Shown: in pieces, positions 24,342 through 33,519 of the stretch
How positions within the stretch are numbered: position 1 is the stretch's first letter
How the letters are laid out: each line of letters starts with the position of its first letter
The notes under the pieces: model-generated
Told to the model about the DNA's origin: nothing
Database searches by the model: none
What the model saw: the letters and a program-made list of their open reading frames with translations, nothing else
Made by a program: the position numbers and the translations under genes
From: JAGGSN01 sp965603725
GTDB lineage: Bacteria; Zixibacteria; MSB-5A5; UBA10806; 4484-95
Assembly (NCBI GenBank): GCA_965603725.1
Contig: CBFDEC010000011.1
Span: 1 to 64,000, forward strand
Direction of reading: 5' to 3'
Length of the DNA stretch: 64,000 bases

Positions 24342-25790
24342 TTACATAATTAATTCGCTTAATTTATCATCCATATAATCGTCAAATTCTTTTATCTTTT
24401 TATAATTTTTCAACTTTATTAATTCAAATATATCCTTATCTTCAATAACAATAATATATCTTCCATGATTTTCTAAAATAATCTTACACCTTTCCAGCAA
24501 TCTCTTTTTATCCTTTATATTCCTGCAAGCTAATATACCAAAATGACTTCTTTTTTTCCCTAGTCTTCCCAATAACTGATCTAATTCAGGATTTTTAGGA
24601 TCTTCTTTATAATTCTTACACTCAATTATAATTTTAGGGCAAAGTATTCTATGAATATTGCTAATCCTATTAAAAAATCCTCTTTTTGCTCTATTGTTTG
24701 CTACTAAATCTAATCTTTTTAATCCTCTATCTATATTTTTTTCCTTTTTTATTTTATATAGTTCAGGTGAAAACAATGCTACTATTATCCCCTTGATACA
24801 TTCATGATATCTATTAGCTTCCTTTTTACCATATTTAATTTCTTTTAATTTATCAATTAAATACATCAAATCTATCTCTCTAGGTTCTTTCTGTCTTTCT
24901 TCAATTGCTTCATTATCAAGTTCATTACCTGCATTATCTATAATATATTTTTTATATTCTCTCAGAACCCTAGAATTCTTATTTGAAAATTCAAACAAGA
25001 ATTCCTTTGTACAGGGGTATTTTTCTTTTAAATCTTTCTTTAATACTTTTCTCTTTTTATTCTTCAATACATGCACTAAGGAGCTGTTTGCTCTTAAATG
25101 CTCCGCTTGAAGAAAATCTAACACGAACTTATTATAATACTCTTTGTGATTTGTCCTTATTCTATACCTTACACTTACTTTTGGAACTAATATAATTCTT
25201 TTTCCCTCATAAACAGGCAAATATACAAACGCATTTCTCCAAAATCCTATTCCATCATCCCAGTACATTCCTGATGCAATTTTCTTCATTTCTATATCAT
25301 ATAACTTACATTGATTATATGTATAAGCAATTAACATTCCCCTTATAATATTTATCGTCATATCAGATATCCTGTCATTGCTTATACCAGGTATCAATAA
25401 TTCAAGATCGGAAATATCTTCAACTTTTCCTGTTTTCACTGCTTTACTATTATTTAATTTCTTATACAATAGCAAACCATACTTTTTCCCAATCCCTTTT
25501 CCATCTGGGATTCCTTTAGATAAACCTAGATTAGCATCGTTCGCCTCACTTAAATTTCCCATTAGCTCTAAAGCTTTACTCTTATTATTATTCTTTAATT
25601 CATAAATCAATCTATCAAAAAAGTCTATTATCAGATTATTACATTTATTAAACCATATATCTTTATCCAAAAAAATGGCAAATGGATCAACATATAATTC
25701 AATATCTGTATTCAATGGAATATCTACAAAATCTAACTCCGCTTGCGATTTGTTTATGCCAAAATAATCAGAAAATCTTATTATGCCCAT
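24342..25790 (-). CDS. Unrecognised protein with PD-(D/E)XK nuclease-like C-terminal domain
   Basis: A 482-residue protein I cannot place in a named family. The N-terminus ('FSDYFGINKSQAELDFVDIPLNTDIELYVDPFAI') is distinctive and is followed by ~300 mostly helical, Lys-rich residues. Residues about 355-430 show a PD-(D/E)XK-like signature: Asp361 in 'RLDLVANN' and Glu390-x-Lys392 in 'KIIIECKNY', followed by 'ELDQLLGRLGKK' and 'FGILACRN', typical of restriction-type endonuclease folds. No membrane segment or methyltransferase partner is seen. The gene is far more AT-rich than its neighbours and lies directly downstream of a tRNA pair, a common insertion spot. DNA-cleaving defence is an inference. 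Confidence 0.75.
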   Translation of the reverse strand: MGIIRFSDYFGINKSQAELDFVDIPLNTDIELYVDPFAIFLDKDIWFNKCNNLIIDFFDRLIYELKNNNKSKALELMGNLSEANDANLGLSKGIPDGKGIGKKYGLLLYKKLNNSKAVKTGKVEDISDLELLIPGISNDRISDMTINIIRGMLIAYTYNQCKLYDIEMKKIASGMYWDDGIGFWRNAFVYLPVYEGKRIILVPKVSVRYRIRTNHKEYYNKFVLDFLQAEHLRANSSLVHVLKNKKRKVLKKDLKEKYPCTKEFLFEFSNKNSRVLREYKKYIIDNAGNELDNEAIEERQKEPREIDLMYLIDKLKEIKYGKKEANRYHECIKGIIVALFSPELYKIKKEKNIDRGLKRLDLVANNRAKRGFFNRISNIHRILCPKIIIECKNYKEDPKNPELDQLLGRLGKKRSHFGILACRNIKDKKRLLERCKIILENHGRYIIVIEDKDIFELIKLKNYKKIKEFDDYMDDKLSELIM

Positions 25791-25904
25791 TATGAGCCTC
25801 CACTATATTTAGATGTCATTCTAAGATGCTAAACCAATTTTATCTTCCAACAAAACAAATATATCGTATTTTTACTATTATGTCAAACTGAATCCCCAAA
25901 AAAC

Positions 25905-25978
25905 TACCCCCGGCAGGGCTCGAACCTGCTACCCTCTGCTTAGAAGGCAGATGCTCTATCCGGATGAGCTACGGGGGC
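25905..25978 (-). tRNA. tRNA-Arg(TCT)
   Basis: A 74-nt tRNA on the minus strand: acceptor GCCCCCG/CGGGGGT (G1-U72 wobble), anticodon stem TCTGC/GCAGA with loop CTTCTAA, anticodon TCT (complement of 25942-25944), T-arm GCAGG-TTCGAGC-CCTGC. Second gene of a two-tRNA transcript behind tRNA-Pro. Confidence 0.96.
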
Positions 25979-25985
25979 ATACAAA

Positions 25986-26059
25986 TCGGGGTGAGAGGAT
26001 TTGAACCTCCGACTCCTTGCTCCCAAAGCAAGTGCGCTGCCAGACTGCGCCACACCCCG
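25986..26059 (-). tRNA. tRNA-Pro(TGG)
   Basis: A 74-nt tRNA on the minus strand: acceptor CGGGGTG/CACCCCG, anticodon stem CTTGC/GCAAG with loop TTTGGGA, anticodon TGG. The C1-G72 pair is typical for tRNA-Pro. Seven bases separate it from tRNA-Arg. Confidence 0.96.
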
Positions 26060-26076
26060 TAATCAAAATCCTATTG

Positions 26077-26105
26077 AATATATCGGCAATTATATAACAG
26101 GTCAA
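26077..26105 (-). promoter_or_regulatory. Sigma-70-type promoter of the tRNA-Pro/tRNA-Arg operon
   Basis: On the minus strand TTGACC (26105-26100), a 17-nt spacer and TATATT (26082-26077); the start point falls about ten bases before tRNA-Pro. Confidence 0.75.
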
Positions 26106-26114
26106 GCGGGAATA

Positions 26115-27455
26115 TCACGCTCCCGCGATTGTCATCATCGAAATCTTGAACGTCGGCGAGGATACCGGTCCCATCATCTTCAGGTCATCGCCTATCATTT
26201 CGATATTTTTCAGCATGTCGTTCATATTGGAGGCGATAGTCAGTCCCTCGACAGGTTTGGTCAGCTTGCCGTTTTCAATCCATAATCCCGAGGCGCCTCT
26301 TGAATAGTCGCCGGTTACGATATCGATTCCGGAACCCATCAAGTTTGTCAGGTACAGCCCATTCTCAATCGAGCCGATGATTTCATCCGGAGTAAAATCG
26401 CCGGCTTCCAGATAGCAATTGAAACTTCCGATACCCGGAGTGGATGAATAGCCTCTTTGAGCGTTAGCGGTGGAGATAGTTTTGGCCTTACGCGCAGTGT
26501 ATGTGTCGTACAGATAAGTTTTCAGCTTGCCATTGCTGATAATTACCTTGTTGACAGTGGGCAAACCCTCGCCATCGACAGGGGAGGAGGCCAATCCCTT
26601 AATTAGCTGGCCGTCGTCTCTTATATTCACTTTTGACGAGGCGACTGTCTCATCAATTTTATCCACTAAAAATGTAGCGCGCTTGTATACCGCATCGCCA
26701 TTGACAGCAGCCGGGATTATTCCAACAAGAGAGGCTGCAGTTAAAGGATCGAACACAACCGGCGCCTGTACAGTTTTCGGCGTGATGGCTCCAAGCATCC
26801 TGACCGTTCTTTCGGCGGCTGTTTTAGCGACTGTTTCAGGGCTGTCCAGCTTGGCGAAAAACCTCGACAAGGAGAACCAGAAGCCCGATTGAAGTTTGCC
26901 ATCTTGCCGGGCAATAGGTAAGCAGAAAAGATAACAGTACGAATTTTTGAAACTGTGATAAAATCCTTTCGAGTTGCCAATATGCACGGTAGAATCGCCA
27001 TCGAGGAAGTTCGCTCCCTCGGAGTTGTTAAGCCGCTTATCGTAATCGAACATTGTTTTTTCCATACGCTTGCAGGCGTCGATTTTCCACGAGGTTTCAA
27101 TTTGAGCAATTTCCGGGTCAAACAGTTCGAGGTCAACAATTTCATCCGGCGATGGTTCGGGCAAGCCGTTAAACTCATCCTCCGAGGCTTGCTCGGAAAG
27201 TTCTATGGTGGTCTTTATCAAATTATCAAGGTGGCTTTCGGTGAAATCGGATGTGTAAGTAAATCCCAGTCTTTTATTTTTGAAGACTCTAAGTCCCAAT
27301 CCCTTTGAGGTCGCTTCCTTAATTGTTTCAACCTCACCGAGCCTTGTGCCGATTTCAGATTCACGGCCAAACTCTAAAAAGACCTCAGCCTCATCAGCGC
27401 CCTTTTTAATAGCGGATTTAACAATATCTTTGCATAAGTCCTTAAATTCCTGCAT
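26115..27455 (-). CDS. pmbA: TldE/PmbA, metallopeptidase subunit
   Basis: A 446-residue PmbA/TldE protein, the non-catalytic partner of TldD in the TldD/E protease, which degrades unfolded peptides and matures some modified peptides. It has the family's N-terminal 'KGADEAEVFLEFGRESEIGTRLGE' and C-terminal 'GIDIVTGDYSRGASGLWIENGKL' blocks. I start it at ATG 27455, with AAGG upstream, 22 bp after tldD stops; upstream extension would run into tldD. The two genes form an operon. Confidence 0.93.
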   Translation of the reverse strand: MQEFKDLCKDIVKSAIKKGADEAEVFLEFGRESEIGTRLGEVETIKEATSKGLGLRVFKNKRLGFTYTSDFTESHLDNLIKTTIELSEQASEDEFNGLPEPSPDEIVDLELFDPEIAQIETSWKIDACKRMEKTMFDYDKRLNNSEGANFLDGDSTVHIGNSKGFYHSFKNSYCYLFCLPIARQDGKLQSGFWFSLSRFFAKLDSPETVAKTAAERTVRMLGAITPKTVQAPVVFDPLTAASLVGIIPAAVNGDAVYKRATFLVDKIDETVASSKVNIRDDGQLIKGLASSPVDGEGLPTVNKVIISNGKLKTYLYDTYTARKAKTISTANAQRGYSSTPGIGSFNCYLEAGDFTPDEIIGSIENGLYLTNLMGSGIDIVTGDYSRGASGLWIENGKLTKPVEGLTIASNMNDMLKNIEMIGDDLKMMGPVSSPTFKISMMTIAGA

Positions 27456-27477
27456 ATGCTTAAACCTTTCCTTCAGC

Positions 27478-28959
27478 TTACGAGGCTTTCCCAAGGGAGG
27501 TACCTCCCACTGTAATTTCAGATATTTTACAGGTCGGTGTGCCAACGCCAACGGGCACAGCCTGGCCATTTTTCCCGCACGTTGCGAGGCCGCTGTCGAA
27601 TTTGAGATCGTTGCCCACCATGACCACTCTTTCTAAGACCTGGGGACCGGATCCGATCAGGTTTGCCCCTTTAACCGGGGCAGTGATTTTACCGTCCTCA
27701 ATCAGGTAGCCCTCAACCACTTCGAATACAAACTGGCCGTTTGAAATATCAACCTGGCCGCTGCCGAATGATTTTGCATACAGTCCTTTTTTGACCGATT
27801 TTATAATTTCTTCAGGTTCTGATTTTCCCGCCATCATGAAAGTATTGGTCATTCTCGGCATTGGATAATTATGGAATGATTCTCTTCTGCCAGAGCCGGT
27901 CGTTTTTGTATTCATGAGCCGGGCATTGAGATAATCATACAGATATCCCTTCAGGATGCCGTTTTCGATCAGGACATTTCGCCCGGTTTTCGTTCCCTCG
28001 TCATCGATATTTAACGATCCCCGTTGATTGGGAATTGTACCATCATCAATGACAGTGCACAGTTCGGAGGCGACTTTCCGGCCGATGCGGCCTGAATATA
28101 GGGAGGTTTTTTTCCTGTTAAAATCCGCTTCAAGGCCATGGCCGATAGCCTCATGCAGTAAGACGCCGGCCCAGCCGTTTCCCAGAACAACTTCCTGGGG
28201 TCCTGCCGGAGCGTCAATTGCTTCAAGTTTAATCACAGCTAAACGTACAGCTTCCCCGGCAACATCTTCCGGTGTATTGTTGTCGAAAAATGAGAAATCG
28301 ACACGACCGCCATTACCATAATACCCCGATTGGCGCAGGTTATCTTTTTCCACCACCACACTGACTTTAAGACGGCATAAAGATTCCTGGTTGTCGACAA
28401 ACACGCCATTGGAATTGGCCACCCGGCAAAACTTAATTGAGTCGGCAAAATATGCATTTACCTGCTTGATATGCTTGTCGGCTGCATAACCTGTTTCGTT
28501 GGCTCGCCAGAGCAGGTTAGACTTTTCCTTAACCGCCACATCGGCCGGATACAGATCGATTGGGGATATACTTATAGCGGTAGAGGGTTTTGCGTTGATG
28601 TTAATGGTCTTGCCGGGCTGGTTGTTTTGGGCAATATGTGAGGCGATCTCAGCCGCCCGTTTTAGATGTTCAAATTCAAGAGAATCTGAATAAGCGTAAC
28701 CGGTTTTTTCGCCAGACAGTACACGAATGCCGACACCCATTATAACTCCGGATTGAGCCTGTCTGAGTTTATTTTCCTCCAGGGCTATCGCATTGTTAAT
28801 TGCATACTCCAGATAGAGTTCTGCGAAATCTCCATTCCGGGATAGGGCCACAGAAAACAACCTGTTTACAATGTCAGCATTGATAGTCTGTTTTAAAACT
28901 TCAATTTTATCGTTGACTGCGCTGGCATATCTGATAACCGCTTGTTTCGGATTTTTCAT
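27478..28959 (-). CDS. tldD: TldD, zinc metallopeptidase
   Basis: A 493-residue TldD. The zinc-binding motif 'LLHEAIGHGLEAD' (HExxxH) is intact, and family blocks 'GVIMGVGIRVLSGEKTGYAYSD', 'YNARLMNTKTTGSGRR'-like and the C-terminal 'VGVGTPTCKISEITVGG' are present. It cleaves within the TldD/E heterodimer together with the next gene. Length is normal, with a short N-terminal extension. It diverges from the HDOD gene over 150 bp. Confidence 0.94.
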   Translation of the reverse strand: MKNPKQAVIRYASAVNDKIEVLKQTINADIVNRLFSVALSRNGDFAELYLEYAINNAIALEENKLRQAQSGVIMGVGIRVLSGEKTGYAYSDSLEFEHLKRAAEIASHIAQNNQPGKTININAKPSTAISISPIDLYPADVAVKEKSNLLWRANETGYAADKHIKQVNAYFADSIKFCRVANSNGVFVDNQESLCRLKVSVVVEKDNLRQSGYYGNGGRVDFSFFDNNTPEDVAGEAVRLAVIKLEAIDAPAGPQEVVLGNGWAGVLLHEAIGHGLEADFNRKKTSLYSGRIGRKVASELCTVIDDGTIPNQRGSLNIDDEGTKTGRNVLIENGILKGYLYDYLNARLMNTKTTGSGRRESFHNYPMPRMTNTFMMAGKSEPEEIIKSVKKGLYAKSFGSGQVDISNGQFVFEVVEGYLIEDGKITAPVKGANLIGSGPQVLERVVMVGNDLKFDSGLATCGKNGQAVPVGVGTPTCKISEITVGGTSLGKAS

Positions 28960-29111
28960 TATCTTTTCCCTTTCAGGATTTATTCCAGTTTAAACATCTT
29001 CTGGTGTTAATTAAGGAAACAGGCTGTAGGTGTCAACATCAATTTTTAAATAAAAATCTGTTGATTTTTTTAAAGAGACATGGTCATTCCGCCGAATTAA
29101 AAAATAAGACT

Positions 29112-30425
29112 ATGGATAAGAAAAAAATATTAACAAAACTCGAAAAAGTAAAAGAGATTTCCTCGCCGCCGACGATCCTGAGCGAAGTCCTTGACCTTGT
29201 TAACAAACAGGATGCATCTAACAGGGATCTAACAGAGGTCGTTCTGAAAGACCCTTCTTTAACGGTCCGGCTTCTGAGAATGGCCAATTCGTCATTTTAT
29301 GGCTTGACGATGGACGTTACCTCTGTCAACCAGGCAATTATGGTTATGGGCTTTAATGCCGTTAAGTATTACATTTTATCGATATCTGTTTTCAACCAGG
29401 TTTCAACTCAAAAAGATAAAGATGACCCGATACAGAAACAACTCTGGATGCATTTTCTCGAGGCAGCTACAGCCGCGAAAAAAATCGCTGAACATATTAA
29501 CTATAAAATCCCTGAAGAGGCCTATGTAGCGGGTTTGCTTCATGATATGGGGATAATTATATTAGTGAAAAATTTTCCCAGGGAATATAAACAGGTTGTA
29601 GAAAATATTGCCAAAGAGAAATCGATTTGTCAGGCGGAGAAAGAAGTGTTCGGTATCGACCATCAAGAGGTGGCTGATTTTGTAACCAGGCGCTGGAAGA
29701 TGCCTGAAAAATTATGCGAACCTTTGCGTAATCATCATTTTGATGATGCAGAGAATATCGAAAGTATTCCTGAATTGTGTAAAGTTGTTGGTTTGGCCGA
29801 CTCCATTGCTCAGATTCCATTTAATGAATTGAACAATCTGTATAGCGCTGAAAAACGTCTCATAGCTCTTAATTTGCTTGCAGAAGCTTTAGAAATTGAT
29901 TCCAAAAGCCTTATTGAAATTCATATGAAATTGCCTGGTGAAGCCGTTATGTCAGCCAATGCAATGGAACTGGACATGGGCAGCGCTGTTGAGATTCTTA
30001 CTCAGAGCAATACTCAGCTGTTTAATATCTATCTCGAGTTGTCATCGTTGTTTAAGGAAAGACAGGAACTGTCAAAGAAACTGCTTGTTGAGGAGCGGAT
30101 GGAAGGATCCTTCGAATCCTTAAAAATCTCTCTGGCTACGCTGTCACATTATATCAATAACGCCACTATGAACATCCATGGCAAGTGTGAAATCCTTCAG
30201 ATGTTTCTCAGCAAAAAAGATGATAAATCCTTGGTGAAAACTATGCCCTCGGCCTTAACCTCAATATTAAAATCGGTTAAGAAAATATCATTAATCTTAG
30301 AAGAGTTGTCGGCCATTTCTTCTATGGAGAACCTGAATTTCTTTAATCATTCAAAAGCCATCGATATTGAGAAGAGTATTAAAGAAAAACTTGCCAGTCA
30401 GTTTGAAAAAGTTGAAGCAGGATAA
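29112..30425 (+). CDS. HDOD signalling protein with C-terminal H-box-like helices
   Basis: A 437-residue protein. Residues about 10-215 are an HDOD domain ('SSPPTILSEVLDLV', 'LLRMANSSFYGL', 'YVAGLLHDMGIIIL'), related to HD phosphodiesterases and used in bacterial signalling and stress control. After a coiled coil comes a segment resembling a histidine-kinase dimerisation domain ('LSHYINNATMNIHGKCEIL', then 'LILEELSAISS'), but no ATPase domain follows. It may be a phosphotransfer or dimerisation module. ATG 29112 is chosen because the domain begins there, although no good ribosome site is seen. Confidence 0.85.
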   Translation: MDKKKILTKLEKVKEISSPPTILSEVLDLVNKQDASNRDLTEVVLKDPSLTVRLLRMANSSFYGLTMDVTSVNQAIMVMGFNAVKYYILSISVFNQVSTQKDKDDPIQKQLWMHFLEAATAAKKIAEHINYKIPEEAYVAGLLHDMGIIILVKNFPREYKQVVENIAKEKSICQAEKEVFGIDHQEVADFVTRRWKMPEKLCEPLRNHHFDDAENIESIPELCKVVGLADSIAQIPFNELNNLYSAEKRLIALNLLAEALEIDSKSLIEIHMKLPGEAVMSANAMELDMGSAVEILTQSNTQLFNIYLELSSLFKERQELSKKLLVEERMEGSFESLKISLATLSHYINNATMNIHGKCEILQMFLSKKDDKSLVKTMPSALTSILKSVKKISLILEELSAISSMENLNFFNHSKAIDIEKSIKEKLASQFEKVEAG

Positions 30426-30526
30426 CTGCCAGACCATTAATTGTCTTCAAAAAAATCTATAAAAAAGCGGATAATAAACAGCCGTTATACGAGCAAATAA
30501 TTATTTTCTTACAGCAGGTTCAATGA

Positions 30527-31297
30527 TTATTCACCGATAGTACCGGTGATTGGAATAGTTATCCTTGACCCAGGTTTATTTTCGATTTCTATAGATATAG
30601 AGGTAAGAAACGGTCCAGGTTCGAGGTTATCAGCCAGTATAAATATCATCTCCGTGGTAGCTTCAGGTTTTAATATATTATTTTCTAATTCGGTTTTTAT
30701 AAAACTGCCGGATGGTTTCTCTATGATAATTATTTTCGATTCTGTGGTATCGATATTTGTCAGATTGATCGTTGCCTTGCCCTTTGTACCAGCCGGCACA
30801 TTTTGAAAATCAATTTGAAGCGGGGAATATTCCAGTATTTGCAAGGGGTTGTTGATAACAGCCCTAAAGCGAAGATCAAGATATGGATTCACCGGATCAT
30901 TACATTCAATTTTTAACGATTTGGTAACCCGACCGTTAAATTTTTCAGAATCAAACACGATATCAATGCTTGACCGCTCGCCCGGAGAAACCACAATGCC
31001 CTTAAGACGGGTTGATGTGCATCCACAGGTTGGTTTAATCCTGGTAATTACCAAAGTGTCAGAACCGGTATTTTCAAACCAGTAATTATGGGTTACCCTG
31101 GCGCCCTTGGCAATCGAACCGAAATCATAAGTTGTATGTTCAAAATTTATTCTGGCTTTCGATTTCGAATTGATTTTTGCCGGATCTATCCATTGACTGC
31201 CTGCCTTATCTTCCTCTTTTTCAATCTGACCAAAAACCAATGATGACCCTAAAAACAATACTGTTATAGCAATAATTAATAATTTAAATATCCTCAT
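30527..31297 (-). CDS. Exported DUF1573 protein
   Basis: A 256-residue exported protein. A signal peptide is visible (MR..., hydrophobic 5-20, cleavage near 'VFGQ'). Residues about 48-150 form a DUF1573 immunoglobulin-like domain ('INFEHTTYDFGSIAKGARVTHNYWFENTG', 'TRIKPTCGCT' with the conserved CGC), and a second, similar beta domain follows. Common in Bacteroidetes and relatives, function unknown. AAGGAG precedes the start. Confidence 0.9.
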   Translation of the reverse strand: MRIFKLLIIAITVLFLGSSLVFGQIEKEEDKAGSQWIDPAKINSKSKARINFEHTTYDFGSIAKGARVTHNYWFENTGSDTLVITRIKPTCGCTSTRLKGIVVSPGERSSIDIVFDSEKFNGRVTKSLKIECNDPVNPYLDLRFRAVINNPLQILEYSPLQIDFQNVPAGTKGKATINLTNIDTTESKIIIIEKPSGSFIKTELENNILKPEATTEMIFILADNLEPGPFLTSISIEIENKPGSRITIPITGTIGE

Positions 31298-31378
31298 TTT
31301 TCATCTCCTTTATCTGATGTTGTAAAATAGTATTATTTAATCAAATGTCAATATCTTTCCCCTGAGCCTGATAGCATT

Positions 31379-32368
31379 TTAAATGTAGCCTTTTGCTTTC
31401 ATCCATTTATCGGAGTATAGCTTGGAAAGATAGCGGTTTCCCGAATCGGCAAAGATAATCGCGATATTGCCGGTAAGATTATGTTTTTTGATTGCTGCTA
31501 ACGCTCCGGCATAGATTGAGCCACTGGAACCGCCGCAGAAAATACCCTCAATTTGAGCGATTCTACGGGTTGTTAAAAAAGCCTCCTTATCAGAAATAAC
31601 AATCATATCATCTAAAACTGAAAAATCAAGAGCCTTAACCATTATATCGCTGCCTATTCCCTCGACCTCATAATGGCTGCCCTCGATGATTTCGCCGGTT
31701 TTGAAATAATGGGTAAGGATCGATCCCTCGGTGTCGATGCCGATAATCTTAATAGAAGGGTCTTTTTCCTTTAAGAACTTTCCTACCCCTGAAACCGTTC
31801 CGCCGGTACCTGCACCAATTACGACGGCTTCAATATCGCCGCCGGTTTGCTCCCATATTTCCGGACCTGTTGTTCGATAGTGGCATTCGATATTGGCCGG
31901 GTTATTATACTGGTCGAGATATATGCTGTTGGGTATCTCGTTAGCCAGTCTTTCGGCGACGCTATAATTCGAGCGCGGGTCGGATGGCGGCGCAGTATGC
32001 GGAGTGAGCACAAGCTTGGCACCGTACAGCTTTATCATATTCTGTTTCTCCTCCGAGTTCTTGTCGCTCATCACTATAAGGGCGCGGTAGTCTTTTATGG
32101 CGCAGACCAGGGCTACGCCGATGCCGGTATTGCCCGACGTTACCTCGATCACGGTGTCACCCTGTTTTATCTGCCCGGCGCGTTCGGCATCCTCGATAAG
32201 AAATAGCGCCAGCCTGTCTTTGATAGAGCCGCCAATATTGCACATTTCGAGCTTGGCTAAAATCTTTGCCGGACAGTCAGCGGCTATCTTATTTAAGGGG
32301 ACTAATGGCGTATTGCCTATAAGTTTAGTCAGATCAGTCCTGTTTATTACATCAGTCACATTTAACAT
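31379..32368 (-). CDS. Cysteine synthase / cystathionine beta-synthase-like PLP enzyme
   Basis: A 329-residue fold-type II PLP enzyme. PLP lysine in 'NIGGSIKDRLAL', substrate loop 'VTSGNTGIG', phosphate-binding 'GAGTGGTVSG'. The motifs 'YLDQYNNPANIECHYRTTGPEIW' and 'IFADSGNRYLSKLYSDKWM' are closer to cystathionine beta-synthase and O-phosphoserine-type enzymes than to CysK. No C-terminal CBS-pair domain. It would make cysteine or cystathionine from serine (or an activated form) and a sulfur source. It may feed the Fe-S cluster genes, though it is not linked to them. Confidence 0.9.
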   Translation of the reverse strand: MLNVTDVINRTDLTKLIGNTPLVPLNKIAADCPAKILAKLEMCNIGGSIKDRLALFLIEDAERAGQIKQGDTVIEVTSGNTGIGVALVCAIKDYRALIVMSDKNSEEKQNMIKLYGAKLVLTPHTAPPSDPRSNYSVAERLANEIPNSIYLDQYNNPANIECHYRTTGPEIWEQTGGDIEAVVIGAGTGGTVSGVGKFLKEKDPSIKIIGIDTEGSILTHYFKTGEIIEGSHYEVEGIGSDIMVKALDFSVLDDMIVISDKEAFLTTRRIAQIEGIFCGGSSGSIYAGALAAIKKHNLTGNIAIIFADSGNRYLSKLYSDKWMKAKGYI

Positions 32369-32641
32369 TAATATCTATTACCTCGAGTAAAAAAGATTGT
32401 TCCAGTTGCTCCTATTAAAATCAGCTCGTTATCCTTATCTTTAGAAATATTCCAAAATTCAATCAAGGCGCTATACGCCAAAGCAAATATTATATATATA
32501 TCAGTTGATAAAATCAATCGATTTTAAATCAGAAATATTCAGGAAATATTTGTTATCATGTTTATAATTTGCTGTATTATAATCATCAACCTGCAATTCA
32601 GGTGTCTTGTGTAACGCCGCCGCATTATTATAAGTATCAAT

Positions 32642-33334
32642 CTAATCCGGTTTATGTAAATTATACCGCACAGCAATATACCTCGATAAATAAATAAACG
32701 GCGTATCGATAAACGCCACAATCCATTTGATGACATAAGTTGTCAGCAATATCTCAAGGAATATATTGAAAGGAAACACTCCCCAGAATGCAATCACACA
32801 GAAGATTACACTGTCAATAAGCTGGGAGGTCATCGTGGTGATATTGTTGCGAAGCCATAAGTGTTTTCCTTTAAATTTATTCTTCAAAGTATGGAAAAGC
32901 CAGACATCATGATGCTGGCTGACCATATAAGCCGTTATACTGGCAATTACCACTCGCGGAAGAAAATCGAATATCTGCCTCAGGGCAGGATCGATAAAAT
33001 CATCGGCAGCCGGCTTGAACAACAGGGCAATCTGCATGATTACGGAAGTGAAAATCAGGGCGTAAAAACCAATCCAGACGCCCTTACGGGCTTTATCTTT
33101 GCCATACAATTCAGAAAGAAGGTCCGTTGATAGAAATATAGAGCCATAAAGAATGTTGCCCAGAGTAGCTGTCAGTCCGAATATCTCGACGATTTTCAAT
33201 ACCTGGATATTACACAGTATAATGGAAATAACAATTGCGGCATATAAACCATCCCGTCCAAACAACCTGAAAACCAGCAACAGGACGCAGAAATCAATAA
33301 TTGCCATGAAAAGCCATAACAATTCATTCGGCAT
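32642..33334 (-). CDS. yhhQ: Queuosine precursor transporter (YhhQ/VUT family)
   Basis: A 230-residue membrane protein with six or more predicted helices and the family block 'GNILYGSIFLSTDLLSELYGKDKAR' plus 'SQHHDVWLFHTLK'. YhhQ takes up preQ0/preQ1, precursors of queuosine for tRNA modification. I looked for a preQ1 riboswitch upstream and did not find one. AAAGGA precedes the ATG. Confidence 0.92.
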   Translation of the reverse strand: MPNELLWLFMAIIDFCVLLLVFRLFGRDGLYAAIVISIILCNIQVLKIVEIFGLTATLGNILYGSIFLSTDLLSELYGKDKARKGVWIGFYALIFTSVIMQIALLFKPAADDFIDPALRQIFDFLPRVVIASITAYMVSQHHDVWLFHTLKNKFKGKHLWLRNNITTMTSQLIDSVIFCVIAFWGVFPFNIFLEILLTTYVIKWIVAFIDTPFIYLSRYIAVRYNLHKPD

Positions 33335-33388
33335 CGTCTTGTCCTTTCAAAAAAGTTACCCTGTTGCAGATAATAGCTTTAAAAAATT

Positions 33389-33415
33389 TTGCAGTCAATC
33401 TGTTTGTAGTATAAT
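33389..33415 (+). promoter_or_regulatory. Possible promoter of purD
   Basis: TTGCAG (33389-33394), a short 15-nt spacer and TATAAT (33410-33415), about 100 bp before purD. The -10 is perfect, the -35 and spacing are weak. Confidence 0.35.
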
Positions 33416-33519
33416 AATATTTATTGTATTATTAAAATTGAACCGGCAGCCTTTTGCAAAAAAAGCTTGCATTAAATGATTTCTAACTATAATTAGTAAT
33501 TTCAAATGAGAGGAATACA

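Noticed and set aside
25861..26060. Duplicated tRNA-Arg end bounding the nuclease-like gene
   Set aside because: I searched 23.7-25.9 kb for a repeat of the tRNA-Arg 3' end and saw none, so no island boundary can be claimed on that side.
26527..28321. Several plus-strand frames of 80-120 codons
   Set aside because: They mirror tldD and pmbA, both well supported on the minus strand.
33335..33519. PreQ1 riboswitch upstream of the queuosine-precursor transporter
   Set aside because: I looked for the preQ1-I core (a C-rich loop and AAAAAACTAA-like tail) on the minus strand and did not find it.
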